From the NCBI GenBank assembly GCA_934623455.1, contig CAKTVK010000029.1:1-20899 (forward strand): a stretch of 20,899 bases of DNA. Direction: 5' to 3'. How positions within the stretch are numbered: position 1 is the stretch's first letter; every line of letters begins with the position of its first letter. Origin of the DNA: an uncultured Eggerthellaceae bacterium (GTDB taxonomy: Bacteria; Actinomycetota; Coriobacteriia; Coriobacteriales; Eggerthellaceae). Shown in pieces: positions 1 to 6,462 of the stretch. Below the pieces are notes generated by a model. It saw only the letters and a list, made by a program, of their open reading frames with translations, searched no databases and was not told the DNA's origin. The translations under genes and the position numbers were made by a program.

Positions 1-290
1 GCGCCAAAGAAAATGCCGCCAACAAGAACCCACAGCACAACAGGAAGCCAACCGAACATCATTGCCACGATGGTACCCGTCACGGGGCCTGCACCGCAGA
101 TTGACGAGAATTGGTGCGCAAACACCGAGAAACACGAAGAAGGCGAGAAATCCTTTCCGTTTTCCATGCGAACTGCCGGGGTCAGAGCATTTTTGTCAAT
201 TCCCCATTTGTTCGCAACCCAACGTCCGTATGCAACGTATCCCACAAGCAGGATAGCGGCGCACACCAAGACGACTACAACGCTATTCAT
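1..290 (-). CDS. cstA: CstA-family carbon starvation/pyruvate transporter, N-terminal part (runs off the window)
   Basis: The reverse strand from the ATG at 290 encodes about 96 residues with no stop before the window edge. It begins with a hydrophobic helix (MNSVVVVLVCAAILLVGYVA). Next come the CstA hallmarks: YGRWVANKWGID, ALTPAVRMENGKDF, and the strongly conserved HQFSSICGAGPVTG segment at about residues 59-72, followed by a second hydrophobic helix. CstA proteins are multi-spanning inner-membrane transporters of peptides or pyruvate, induced on carbon limitation. An AGGAGA Shine-Dalgarno sequence lies 10 bases upstream (301-306). TTGACG on the minus strand at 341-336 could be a -35 box, but I see no convincing -10 at the right spacing. 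Family assignment is firm. The substrate and the rest of the protein cannot be judged. Confidence 0.9.
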   Translation of the reverse strand, partial: MNSVVVVLVCAAILLVGYVAYGRWVANKWGIDKNALTPAVRMENGKDFSPSSCFSVFAHQFSSICGAGPVTGTIVAMMFGWLPVVLWVLVGGIFFG

Positions 291-722
291 TTGTTCAACA
301 TCTCCTTACATTCTGAGTAGTAGTGTTTTTTTCGGCGTCAAACTCTAGTCCTTTGCTGGGAGATGTCAACACATGTCGCTGGGTGATTTTTCGTCACCCT
401 GGGTTTTTCACGGTAGTTTTAACGAAGCCGAAACATTTTTGGAGCGCTTGCTGCGGTAAGGTGCAAAGGTTTACGGGGTGATGGCCTAAGGCCAGTTTGA
501 TGGCGGTTTTTGATGGCGGGTTCAGGTCCGGGCTCAGGCCCAGGTTCAGGCGCGGGTTTGGATTCGGATTCTGATTCGGTTCCGGGTTTGCGGCCAAATT
601 TCAGCATGTCCGTTGTTTTGCCCACGCAATTGCTTTGCAAGGGAGTATCCTGTTGTGAAAAGGTGTTTTGCGTATGCGACGGGGCGCAAAAGTCCATGCC
701 GCACACAGGAAAGGGGCGCACT
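291..722. other. Intergenic region between divergent cstA and Sel1-repeat genes
   Basis: I find no supportable gene in these 432 bases. The stretch contains the cstA ribosome-binding site (301-306). A small hairpin lies at 381-399 (GGGTGA and TCACCC around a T-rich loop) and is followed on the plus strand by a T run at 404-408, so it resembles a weak terminator. A short palindrome GGCCTAAGGCC sits near 485-495, and a degenerate hexamer repeat tract follows at 515-588. Open frames cross the region on both strands, but they consist mostly of the repeat tract read as Gly-Ser, Pro-Glu or Asn-Pro and have no family resemblance. Confidence 0.5.
515..588. repeat. Degenerate hexamer repeat tract
   Basis: About twelve consecutive six-base units of the form GGNTCN or GGNCCN lie in tandem, for example GGTTCA, GGTCCG, GGCTCA and GGATTC. 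All frames stay open across it, which creates artificial ORFs. It sits about 135 bases upstream of the likely Sel1 start. It could be slippage-generated sequence of no function or a remnant of a repetitive coding region. Confidence 0.6.
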
Positions 723-1571
723 ATGGAATGCAAGAAACTCACCGATAAGGAATATTCCGACTGGATGGCGTTGAGTGATTCGGAGTATGCGGGTTCTCCG
801 TTGTTCAACTCTCTCGACGAAGAATCGTTCTATGTGATTTCCGCAATTTGCGGCGCTGCGGCAACCGATGATTTTGAGTGGATGTTGGACATAATCAACA
901 ATCACTTGGAGGTTGTTGCGCAGGCAAGCAGCAATGATACCTTCCGTCGTTTGCTCAAGCGCGCTTACGAGCATGCAGTTGCTTGCGGCGATGCGGGATC
1001 GTGCTGCAATCTTGCGAATATGTATCACGATACCGACAATGCAGGAACCGAAGGGGATTATGAAACGGCGCGCGAACTGTACGAGCTGGGCGCCGATCGT
1101 GGCGATGATCAGAGTTCGGTCAATTTAGGCTATCTTTATTACTACGGGCGTGGAATGGCACCCGATTACTTGCGTGCGTACGAATGCTTTGCGCGTGCGG
1201 CTCTGCTGACCGACAACCCCGAGGGTTATTGGAAGTTGGGCGACTTATACGCAAGCGGTAAGGGTGTCCCAAAGAGTCAGCGAACGGCGTGGAATATGTA
1301 TTCTCGGGCATATCATGCGGCAGGCGAGTCGCCCCTTGCGGCACGTGCGGCGCATCACCTGGCCGATTATCTGATGACCGGCATCGATGGCTTCTTGCAG
1401 CCCGATCCCGATAAGGCGCTTCGGCTCTATAACGAGGCAGAGCTTGGTTATTATCGGCTCATCGAGAGCGGCCTTTCATATTACGGTCGCCAGCTTGACC
1501 AGGTTATCGAAGGGCAGAAGAAGGCACGTGCCGCATCGCAAGAGCTGCATCATTGCGTCCGCGCGCAGTAG
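723..1571 (+). CDS. Sel1-repeat (SLR) protein
   Basis: A protein of 282 residues starting MECKKLTDKEYSDW. I chose the ATG at 723 over the in-frame ATG at 510. It has a good purine-rich ribosome-binding site (AGGAAAGGGG, ending about 7 bases upstream), and the extra N-terminal residues of the longer form come from a low-complexity hexamer repeat. The middle and C-terminal parts contain Sel1-like alpha-helical repeats: DYETARELYELGADRGD followed by NLGYLYYYGRGMAPDYLRAYE, then KLGDLYASGKGVPKSQRTAW, and a weaker unit around PDPDKALRLYNEAELGYY. Sel1 repeats form solenoids that scaffold protein-protein interactions. There is no signal peptide or membrane helix, so it should be cytoplasmic. The partner is unknown. 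It appears to be monocistronic; the next gene starts 107 bases later behind its own structured leader. Confidence 0.8.
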   Translation: MECKKLTDKEYSDWMALSDSEYAGSPLFNSLDEESFYVISAICGAAATDDFEWMLDIINNHLEVVAQASSNDTFRRLLKRAYEHAVACGDAGSCCNLANMYHDTDNAGTEGDYETARELYELGADRGDDQSSVNLGYLYYYGRGMAPDYLRAYECFARAALLTDNPEGYWKLGDLYASGKGVPKSQRTAWNMYSRAYHAAGESPLAARAAHHLADYLMTGIDGFLQPDPDKALRLYNEAELGYYRLIESGLSYYGRQLDQVIEGQKKARAASQELHHCVRAQ

Positions 1572-1624
1572 TTTTTTGGCTGGCAAACACAGTAATCTTG
1601 GCTGTTTTGGAAAAAATTTTCGTT

Positions 1625-1698
1625 GCCCAGGGGTGTTGATCAACACTTCACGCTTTGAAAAGCGAGTATGCTTTCCCCATGAAGTGTTTACACCTGGG
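1625..1698 (+). promoter_or_regulatory. Palindromic leader overlapping the start of the nuclease-fold gene
   Basis: A perfect 14-bp palindrome, GTGTTGATCAACAC, occupies 1633-1646. The sequence around it (CCCAGGGGTGT ... AACACTTC, 1626-1650) is repeated in inverted orientation as GAAGTGT..ACACCTGGG at 1681-1698, which overlaps the proposed ATG at 1679. Between them GCTTT, AAAGC and GCTTT (1652-1675) can form alternative short hairpins. This could be a repressor operator or an RNA fold that masks the start codon. The arrangement is seen directly; the regulatory role is inferred. Confidence 0.35.
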
Positions 1699-2659
1699 AT
1701 ATGAAACGGCGCAATGGTATTGGGAGCACGCGGCAAGCGGCTCCCAATCTTTGCGCGTTCTACCGCGTTGCTCATCGCTTACGGATTCTGTTTCTTCGTC
1801 TCGAGAGGTTCGAGAAGTGGTACAAGGCACTCCTTTCGAGCACATCCCCCTTCATGTGCTCACAGATTCTTTCCGCTCCATGGCAAAGAACGAGAAGGGA
1901 ATTTTCTTTCATACTCATGCAGGGCCATTTCCCCGGGGAGCGTTTATCCAGCTTTCGCAAAGAATTTTTGTTGCAAGCCCCCAGCTCAGTTTTGTTCAGA
2001 TTTCGCGTAGTTCCGGTTTTGGCCGCGCTTTTCGGTATGGATGCTCTCTTTGCGGCTCTTTTGCGCTCGATGATGAAAAAGAGTTCGGCATTGTTAAGCG
2101 TGAACGTATGCTGTCTGCCCATCAATTGCGCGCTTTCGTTGAAGGCCATGACGATATCTATGGGGTAGTGGCGGCGCGAAAAGTCGCGCAGTATCTTGTT
2201 GATAACAGCGCTTCGCCTCGCGAAACGGCAGTAATGGGCGCTTTGTCTCTTCCTTTAAGATACGGCGGCATGGGGCTTTCTGGCGCTTATTTGAATAGGC
2301 GAATCGACATCCCGAAAAAATACAAACTGCCTGGTAAACGGCAATTCTTTGTTGCTGATTTGTTGTGGCCCGAATCAAAAGTTGCCGTCGAATATGATAG
2401 TGATGCAGCTCATGCACATAAATATGGCATCTATCGTGATTCCGAAAAACGCAACACGCTCATCAGCATGGGATATACTCCGCTTTGCATAACAAGCATT
2501 CAGCTGGATAGCCCTTCCGATTTTGCTTTAGCTGCCGATGCTATTCGGTGCGCGCTGGGAAAAAGAAGACGTCCTGTGCCGAAAGATTACGATGAGCGGG
2601 TAGCGGCGCTTAGAAAAGAGCTAGGACTTCCTTGGTTTGAGGGGCAAAAGACGTTTTAG
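1679..2659 (+). CDS. DUF559-like PD-(D/E)XK nuclease-fold protein
   Basis: A protein of 326 residues from the ATG at 1679; an in-frame TTG at 1655 would add eight residues. The start is uncertain because no clear ribosome-binding site is visible. The last third matches the DUF559/Vsr-like endonuclease fold: a lead-in typical of the family (SPRETAVMGALSLPLRYGGMGL, split here by family convention before LNRRI), then VADLLWPE with D227, VAVEYDSD with E238 and D240, a His-containing loop, a RDSEKRNTLISMGY helix and a closing strand ending in TSIQL. The PD-(D/E)XK lysine position is Tyr/Asp here, so catalytic competence is uncertain. The N-terminal 150 residues are unrecognised. Related proteins are common as orphan genes in Coriobacteriia. 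Nucleic-acid cleavage or binding is the family expectation; the target is unknown. It ends inside its own terminator hairpin. Confidence 0.65.
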   Translation: MKCLHLGYETAQWYWEHAASGSQSLRVLPRCSSLTDSVSSSREVREVVQGTPFEHIPLHVLTDSFRSMAKNEKGIFFHTHAGPFPRGAFIQLSQRIFVASPQLSFVQISRSSGFGRAFRYGCSLCGSFALDDEKEFGIVKRERMLSAHQLRAFVEGHDDIYGVVAARKVAQYLVDNSASPRETAVMGALSLPLRYGGMGLSGAYLNRRIDIPKKYKLPGKRQFFVADLLWPESKVAVEYDSDAAHAHKYGIYRDSEKRNTLISMGYTPLCITSIQLDSPSDFALAADAIRCALGKRRRPVPKDYDERVAALRKELGLPWFEGQKTF

Positions 2660-2668
2660 CGTCTTTTG
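2645..2668 (+). terminator. Intrinsic terminator overlapping the stop codon
   Basis: CAAAAGACG (2645-2653) and CGTCTTTTG (2660-2668) form a perfect 9-bp stem around the loop TTTTAG. The TAG stop codon of the preceding gene lies within the loop. The descending arm supplies the T run. The stem is A/T-rich, so its strength is moderate. Confidence 0.65.
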
Positions 2669-3066
2669 GGGTTTGCGGCACTGTTTTTGATGCTTTGCCC
2701 GCCTTCCTTCCTGCTTTTCTCTTCGGCTGGGCTACCCTGCCTTGTGGCTTTGTGCAACCCGATGTGCAATTATTGACAAGTTTCCGAAGCTTTTGGAACG
2801 AAACTAGCTTACAAGCTACCTTAACGTGTTGAGGCAAACGCCGTTTTTCAACGTTTCCCCAGGTCACGCTTATCCGCTTTTTCTTCAGGTTGTTTTTATG
2901 CACCCGTAAGCTTCCAAAAGCTTCGGAAACTTGTCAATTTCTCGGGTTTACCCTGCATGAAGGTGCATTGGGGTTGCGCAGCCCTAACATTACAGGCGGT
3001 CATACTTAGGTAACGTCTACATGCGCGATGGGTGGGGCGCGTGGAAACCTGAATTATAATGCCACT
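2660..3066. other. Gene-free stretch upstream of the VWA-MoxR-LRR operon
   Basis: No convincing gene is seen in these 407 bases. The region contains a pair of perfect 27-bp inverted repeats (2772-2798 and 2912-2938) and, at its end, the TATAAT box that probably drives the operon (3055-3060). The segment 2669-2770 is pyrimidine-rich with no recognisable motif. Confidence 0.5.
2772..2938. repeat. 167-bp element bounded by perfect 27-bp inverted repeats
   Basis: Positions 2772-2798 are the exact reverse complement of 2912-2938. Each arm starts at its outer end with ATTGACA and contains an imperfect internal palindrome centred on AAGCTT (TTCC...GGAA). The 113-bp interior codes for nothing recognisable, and no clear target-site duplication is visible. 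It could be a MITE-like mobile element or a paired regulatory site for the operon that starts about 130 bp downstream. Confidence 0.75.
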
Positions 3067-3069
3067 ATG
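3055..3069 (+). promoter_or_regulatory. Consensus -10 box and probable leaderless start
   Basis: A perfect TATAAT at 3055-3060 lies exactly six bases before the ATG at 3067, so transcription is expected to begin at or next to the A of the start codon. No Shine-Dalgarno sequence precedes this ATG, which fits leaderless translation, a common mode in actinobacteria. The -35 region (around 3032-3037, GTGGGG) is poor. Confidence 0.5.
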
Positions 3070-4872
3070 GCACTTGATTGGGACAAAGCAGATGTGTTGG
3101 CTCGCCAGGTTATTGACCTGGCGAAAGCTACCGTTTTGTCTGAAAACCACTTTTTGTCCGTGGCAGTGGGTCGCCTTGAGATGGTTTCCATTGGGGGCGG
3201 TGAAGCTGACGCTCCCGCAAGTGAGGGTATCGTCCGAAGTGAAGTGTTCGCGACTGACGAAGGGTCCGGCGCAGGTGCCACTCACGGCATTGCGGGTGCG
3301 GTTGGTGAAGCGGGGTGTCACGGCAAAGAATGCGGCGCCGGGTGCTCCACCCAGGGCTCCGCTCAGGGTGAAGCCGCTCCCCTTGACGCCTTCGCTGTTG
3401 ACGGGCGTTTTCTGTACTACGACACTGCTGCTGTTCTGCAGGACTATCGCGCGAGCAAAAAAGCTCCTGCGCATGATCTTTTGCATGCGGTGATGCACTG
3501 CGTTTTCCTGCATCCGTATGTGGGTGCTGCCATCAATCAGCCGTTATGGGATTTGGCATGCGACATGGCCACCGAGCGCGCTGTTATGGATTGCTGCGGC
3601 ATAAGGCCAGGTGAACGTGGTTTGAGTGCCCAAGCTGTTCTGCATCGCGTTGAGCTTGATTTAGGATGCCGTCCCACAGCGGAAAAGATCTATCACCGTC
3701 TGTGCGAGGGAAAGTGGGCTTCCGAAGTTGAGCGCTGGAGCAAGCTTTTTCACGCGGATAACCATGGCGTATGGTATGCGTTCGAGAGCGATGACTCCGA
3801 AGATGAAACCGATTCCTCGCACGGCGAGTGCTGCGAGGGGCAATGTTCGGAAGGTCAGAAGGGCTCCGCGCAGGGTAACCCGAGTGGTGCGGGCGCGGCT
3901 TCGGGCGAGACCGATGCCGGCACAGCCGATGAGGTTCGGGAAAATCCCGAGCGCTCGCAAGGAAGCGCGGCAGGAGACGCCCAGGTGGTGTACGAGACCG
4001 AGCGGCAAGGCAGGGGCCTTCGCCAGCTTTCTTTTGCGGATAGGCGCACAAATCAGCGCGCTGCTTGGAATACGCTGCGCAAATCGCCGTCCGAGCTGCG
4101 TAAACAGCAAGATGAATGGCGCGGTGTGGCAGCGGGCTTGGCAGTGAATTTGCAGACGTTCGCCAAGAAAAAGGGTCAGGACTTAACGGGGCTTGTGGAC
4201 GATTTGAACCAGGCGGCGCATCAGCGCGTGGATTACGCCGCGTTTCTGCGGCAGTTCGCTACGCCGGGCGAAGTCATGCGCTTGTCCGAGGACGAGTTCG
4301 ACTACATTTTCTATACGTACGGCTTGAAACTCTACGGCAATGTTCCGCTCATTGAGCCGTTGGAATATCGCGAAGAGAAGCGCATTCGTGAGTTTGTGCT
4401 GGTCATTGACACATCGGGAAGCGTTCAAGGCGACACGGTGCGCAGCTTTGTGACAACCACGTTCGATATTCTGAAGTCCACGGAAAGCTTCCATCAAAAA
4501 GTGCAGGTCCACGTGATTCAGGCTGATGCGCAGGTTCGCAGCGACGACGTTATCACCAGCTCCGACGAGCTGAAGACTTGGGCGAATCGCGCGACAATCC
4601 ATGGCGGCGGTGGTACGGACTTTCGCCCTGCGTTCGAATACGTGAATGCCCTGGTGAACGATGGTGCTTTTACGGATTTGGGCGGTTTAGTGTACTTTAC
4701 CGATGGTTGGGGGACGTACCCCGAGAACATGCCCGACTATCGCGTTGCGTTTGTGTTCTACGATGAAGATTATCGTCCTGAAAGCGTGCCGTCGTGGGCG
4801 GCGCAGGTGGTGCTTGACGGCGACGCGCTGGAAGAGGAAAGGAAACGACATGAACATCCAGCAGGCAACTGA
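3067..4872 (+). CDS. VWA-domain protein with N-terminal putative metallopeptidase-like domain (DUF2201-type), MoxR partner
   Basis: A protein of 601 residues starting MALDWDKADVLARQ. The in-frame ATG at 3028 is possible but precedes the -10 box. The N-terminal half resembles the domain paired with VWA in DUF2201-type proteins. The usual zinc motif HExxH appears as HAVMH (H140, H144), lacking the catalytic Glu. A Gly/Ser/Glu-rich linker spans roughly residues 250-320. The C-terminal VWA domain has a complete MIDAS: DTSGS (D448, S450, S452), T517 in GGGGTDF and D546 in YFTDGWG. Such proteins act in the cytoplasm as metal-dependent adaptors for MoxR AAA+ ATPases, remodelling or activating other proteins. 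Its stop overlaps the following moxR gene by 23 bases, indicating translational coupling. The family pairing is well known; the client here is not. Confidence 0.85.
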   Translation: MALDWDKADVLARQVIDLAKATVLSENHFLSVAVGRLEMVSIGGGEADAPASEGIVRSEVFATDEGSGAGATHGIAGAVGEAGCHGKECGAGCSTQGSAQGEAAPLDAFAVDGRFLYYDTAAVLQDYRASKKAPAHDLLHAVMHCVFLHPYVGAAINQPLWDLACDMATERAVMDCCGIRPGERGLSAQAVLHRVELDLGCRPTAEKIYHRLCEGKWASEVERWSKLFHADNHGVWYAFESDDSEDETDSSHGECCEGQCSEGQKGSAQGNPSGAGAASGETDAGTADEVRENPERSQGSAAGDAQVVYETERQGRGLRQLSFADRRTNQRAAWNTLRKSPSELRKQQDEWRGVAAGLAVNLQTFAKKKGQDLTGLVDDLNQAAHQRVDYAAFLRQFATPGEVMRLSEDEFDYIFYTYGLKLYGNVPLIEPLEYREEKRIREFVLVIDTSGSVQGDTVRSFVTTTFDILKSTESFHQKVQVHVIQADAQVRSDDVITSSDELKTWANRATIHGGGGTDFRPAFEYVNALVNDGAFTDLGGLVYFTDGWGTYPENMPDYRVAFVFYDEDYRPESVPSWAAQVVLDGDALEEERKRHEHPAGN

Positions 4873-6457
4873 GCAAATCAGGGGCGCTATCAGCGCTTAT
4901 CTGGCAAAAGATGACCATGGATTGCCTTGCATTCCGTTTCATATGCAGCGTCCTATTGTGATGTTCGGACCTCCGGGTGTGGGCAAAACCGCCGTAGTGT
5001 CCCAGATTGCGCGCGAGGCGGGCATCAACTTCGTGAGCTACTCCATCACGCACCACACGCGTCAAAGCGCGTTGGGTCTGCCGTTCATTGCCCAGGAAGA
5101 TTTCGACGGCCATCATTACAGCATTAGCGAATATACCATGAGCGAGATTATTGCATCGGTGTATCGCGCGCAGGAAAAAACAGGCGTTCATCAGGGAATA
5201 TTGTTCTTGGACGAAATTAATTGCGTTTCTGAGACGCTTGCTCCTGCTATGCTTCAGTTTCTGCAGTACAAGACGTTCGGCATGCATGAGCTGCCTGAGG
5301 GTTGGATTATTGTGACGGCGGGCAACCCGCCGGAGTACAATCGCGCTGCGCGTGAGTTCGACCCTGCCATGATGGACCGTTTGAAGCGCATTGATGTTGA
5401 GCCTGACCTGGAGGTGTGGCAGGAATATGCGGCGGCGCATGGCGTGCATCCGGCGGTAACGACATTCTTGGAAAACAAGCCGGGCAGCTTCTACAAAGTG
5501 CAGGCATCGGCACGCGGCATGAGCTTGGTCACGGCGCGCGGTTGGGAAGACTTGTCGCGCATGCTGCAGACGTACGAGCGTGTGGGGTTGCCGGCAAACG
5601 AGACGTTGGTGCGCCAGTATCTGCAGGATGATGCCACGGCCATGGAGTTTGCCGCGTATTACGAGCTGTTCTGCAAATACCAGGATGACTACAAGGTGAG
5701 CGACATTCTTGATGGCTGCGATGCATCGGTTCCAGCCGCCCGCGTTAAGGCGGCGCGTTTTGACGAGCGTTTAGCCCTTGTCGGCATTTTGGCTGATGCG
5801 CTGCAGCATCGCGTTCATGACGCTATCGAGCTGGAACAGGCGTTGTTCTTGACGCGCGCAGATTTAGTTGCGGCGAAGGATACGCTTACTTCATGCGATT
5901 ATTCCGAGGGGTCGCGCTTGTTGTTGGAAGCGGCTCGGGCTGCAAAAGAAGCTCCTGACGTGGGAGAATCCTCGCAGGACGCATCTCTTGTGGGCGACGC
6001 CGCTGTGATAAAGGCGGAGCACGTGCGTTGCTTGGAGGCGTTGGCAAGCGCTGTTGCAGCGGGAGCTGCTGGATCGGTTGCGGCAGATGTCGAAGGTGCT
6101 GCTGGTGGCGAAGGCACCGCCGATGCGGGCGCCGGTACTGCGGCAACGCCGTTCGATGCGGCGAAGGCAGCCTATAATGCGCGCGTGAAGGAGCAGCGTG
6201 CTTTAGCTTCTGCGGGGGTGAGTTCCTTGGATAACGCGTTTTCGTTTTTGGATGGCGCGCTGGGCGAAAGCTCGCAGGAATCGCTGGTGCTTACCACCAA
6301 GCTTTCCTTGGATCCGTTGACAGTGAAGTTCGTGGGACAATACGGCTCCGAGCAGTACATGAAACACAACAAGAGCTTGCTGTTGACCGACCGCGGCCTT
6401 GATTTGCTGTCGGAGATCCAATCGCTTGATGGCTTGGACGAGCTGGGTGTTAAATAG
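4850..6457 (+). CDS. MoxR-type AAA+ ATPase with C-terminal extension
   Basis: A protein of 535 residues starting MNIQQATEQIRGAISAYL. The ATG at 4850 has a strong GAGGAAAGGA site upstream and lies inside the end of the VWA gene. Walker A is GPPGVGKT (40-47), Walker B is LFLDEIN (D121, E122), and the sensor-1 region is TAGNPPEYN (N159). It is followed by the DRLKRIDVEPD segment typical of MoxR lid regions. The catalytic core ends around residue 290. Beyond it lie a helical region, an Ala/Gly-rich linker (about 395-445) and a tail (483-529) with the pattern TKLS.DP..V, GSE.YMK..KSL, T.RGL.LL.EI.SL. The same tail occurs alone at 18458-18610. MoxR ATPases work with VWA proteins as chaperone-like machines. 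Gene order predicts a complex with the VWA and possibly the LRR product; the tail may be the docking element (inference). Confidence 0.9.
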   Translation: MNIQQATEQIRGAISAYLAKDDHGLPCIPFHMQRPIVMFGPPGVGKTAVVSQIAREAGINFVSYSITHHTRQSALGLPFIAQEDFDGHHYSISEYTMSEIIASVYRAQEKTGVHQGILFLDEINCVSETLAPAMLQFLQYKTFGMHELPEGWIIVTAGNPPEYNRAAREFDPAMMDRLKRIDVEPDLEVWQEYAAAHGVHPAVTTFLENKPGSFYKVQASARGMSLVTARGWEDLSRMLQTYERVGLPANETLVRQYLQDDATAMEFAAYYELFCKYQDDYKVSDILDGCDASVPAARVKAARFDERLALVGILADALQHRVHDAIELEQALFLTRADLVAAKDTLTSCDYSEGSRLLLEAARAAKEAPDVGESSQDASLVGDAAVIKAEHVRCLEALASAVAAGAAGSVAADVEGAAGGEGTADAGAGTAATPFDAAKAAYNARVKEQRALASAGVSSLDNAFSFLDGALGESSQESLVLTTKLSLDPLTVKFVGQYGSEQYMKHNKSLLLTDRGLDLLSEIQSLDGLDELGVK

Positions 6458-6462
6458 AGTCT

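Noticed and set aside
510..722. Longer N-terminus for the Sel1-repeat protein
   Set aside because: It consists of a hexamer-repeat-derived Gly-Ser tract and unrelated sequence. The ATG at 723 has the better ribosome-binding site and starts the globular part.
394..808. Pro-rich and Asn-Pro-rich minus-strand frames
   Set aside because: They are produced by the hexamer repeat read on the other strand and overlap the Sel1 gene start.
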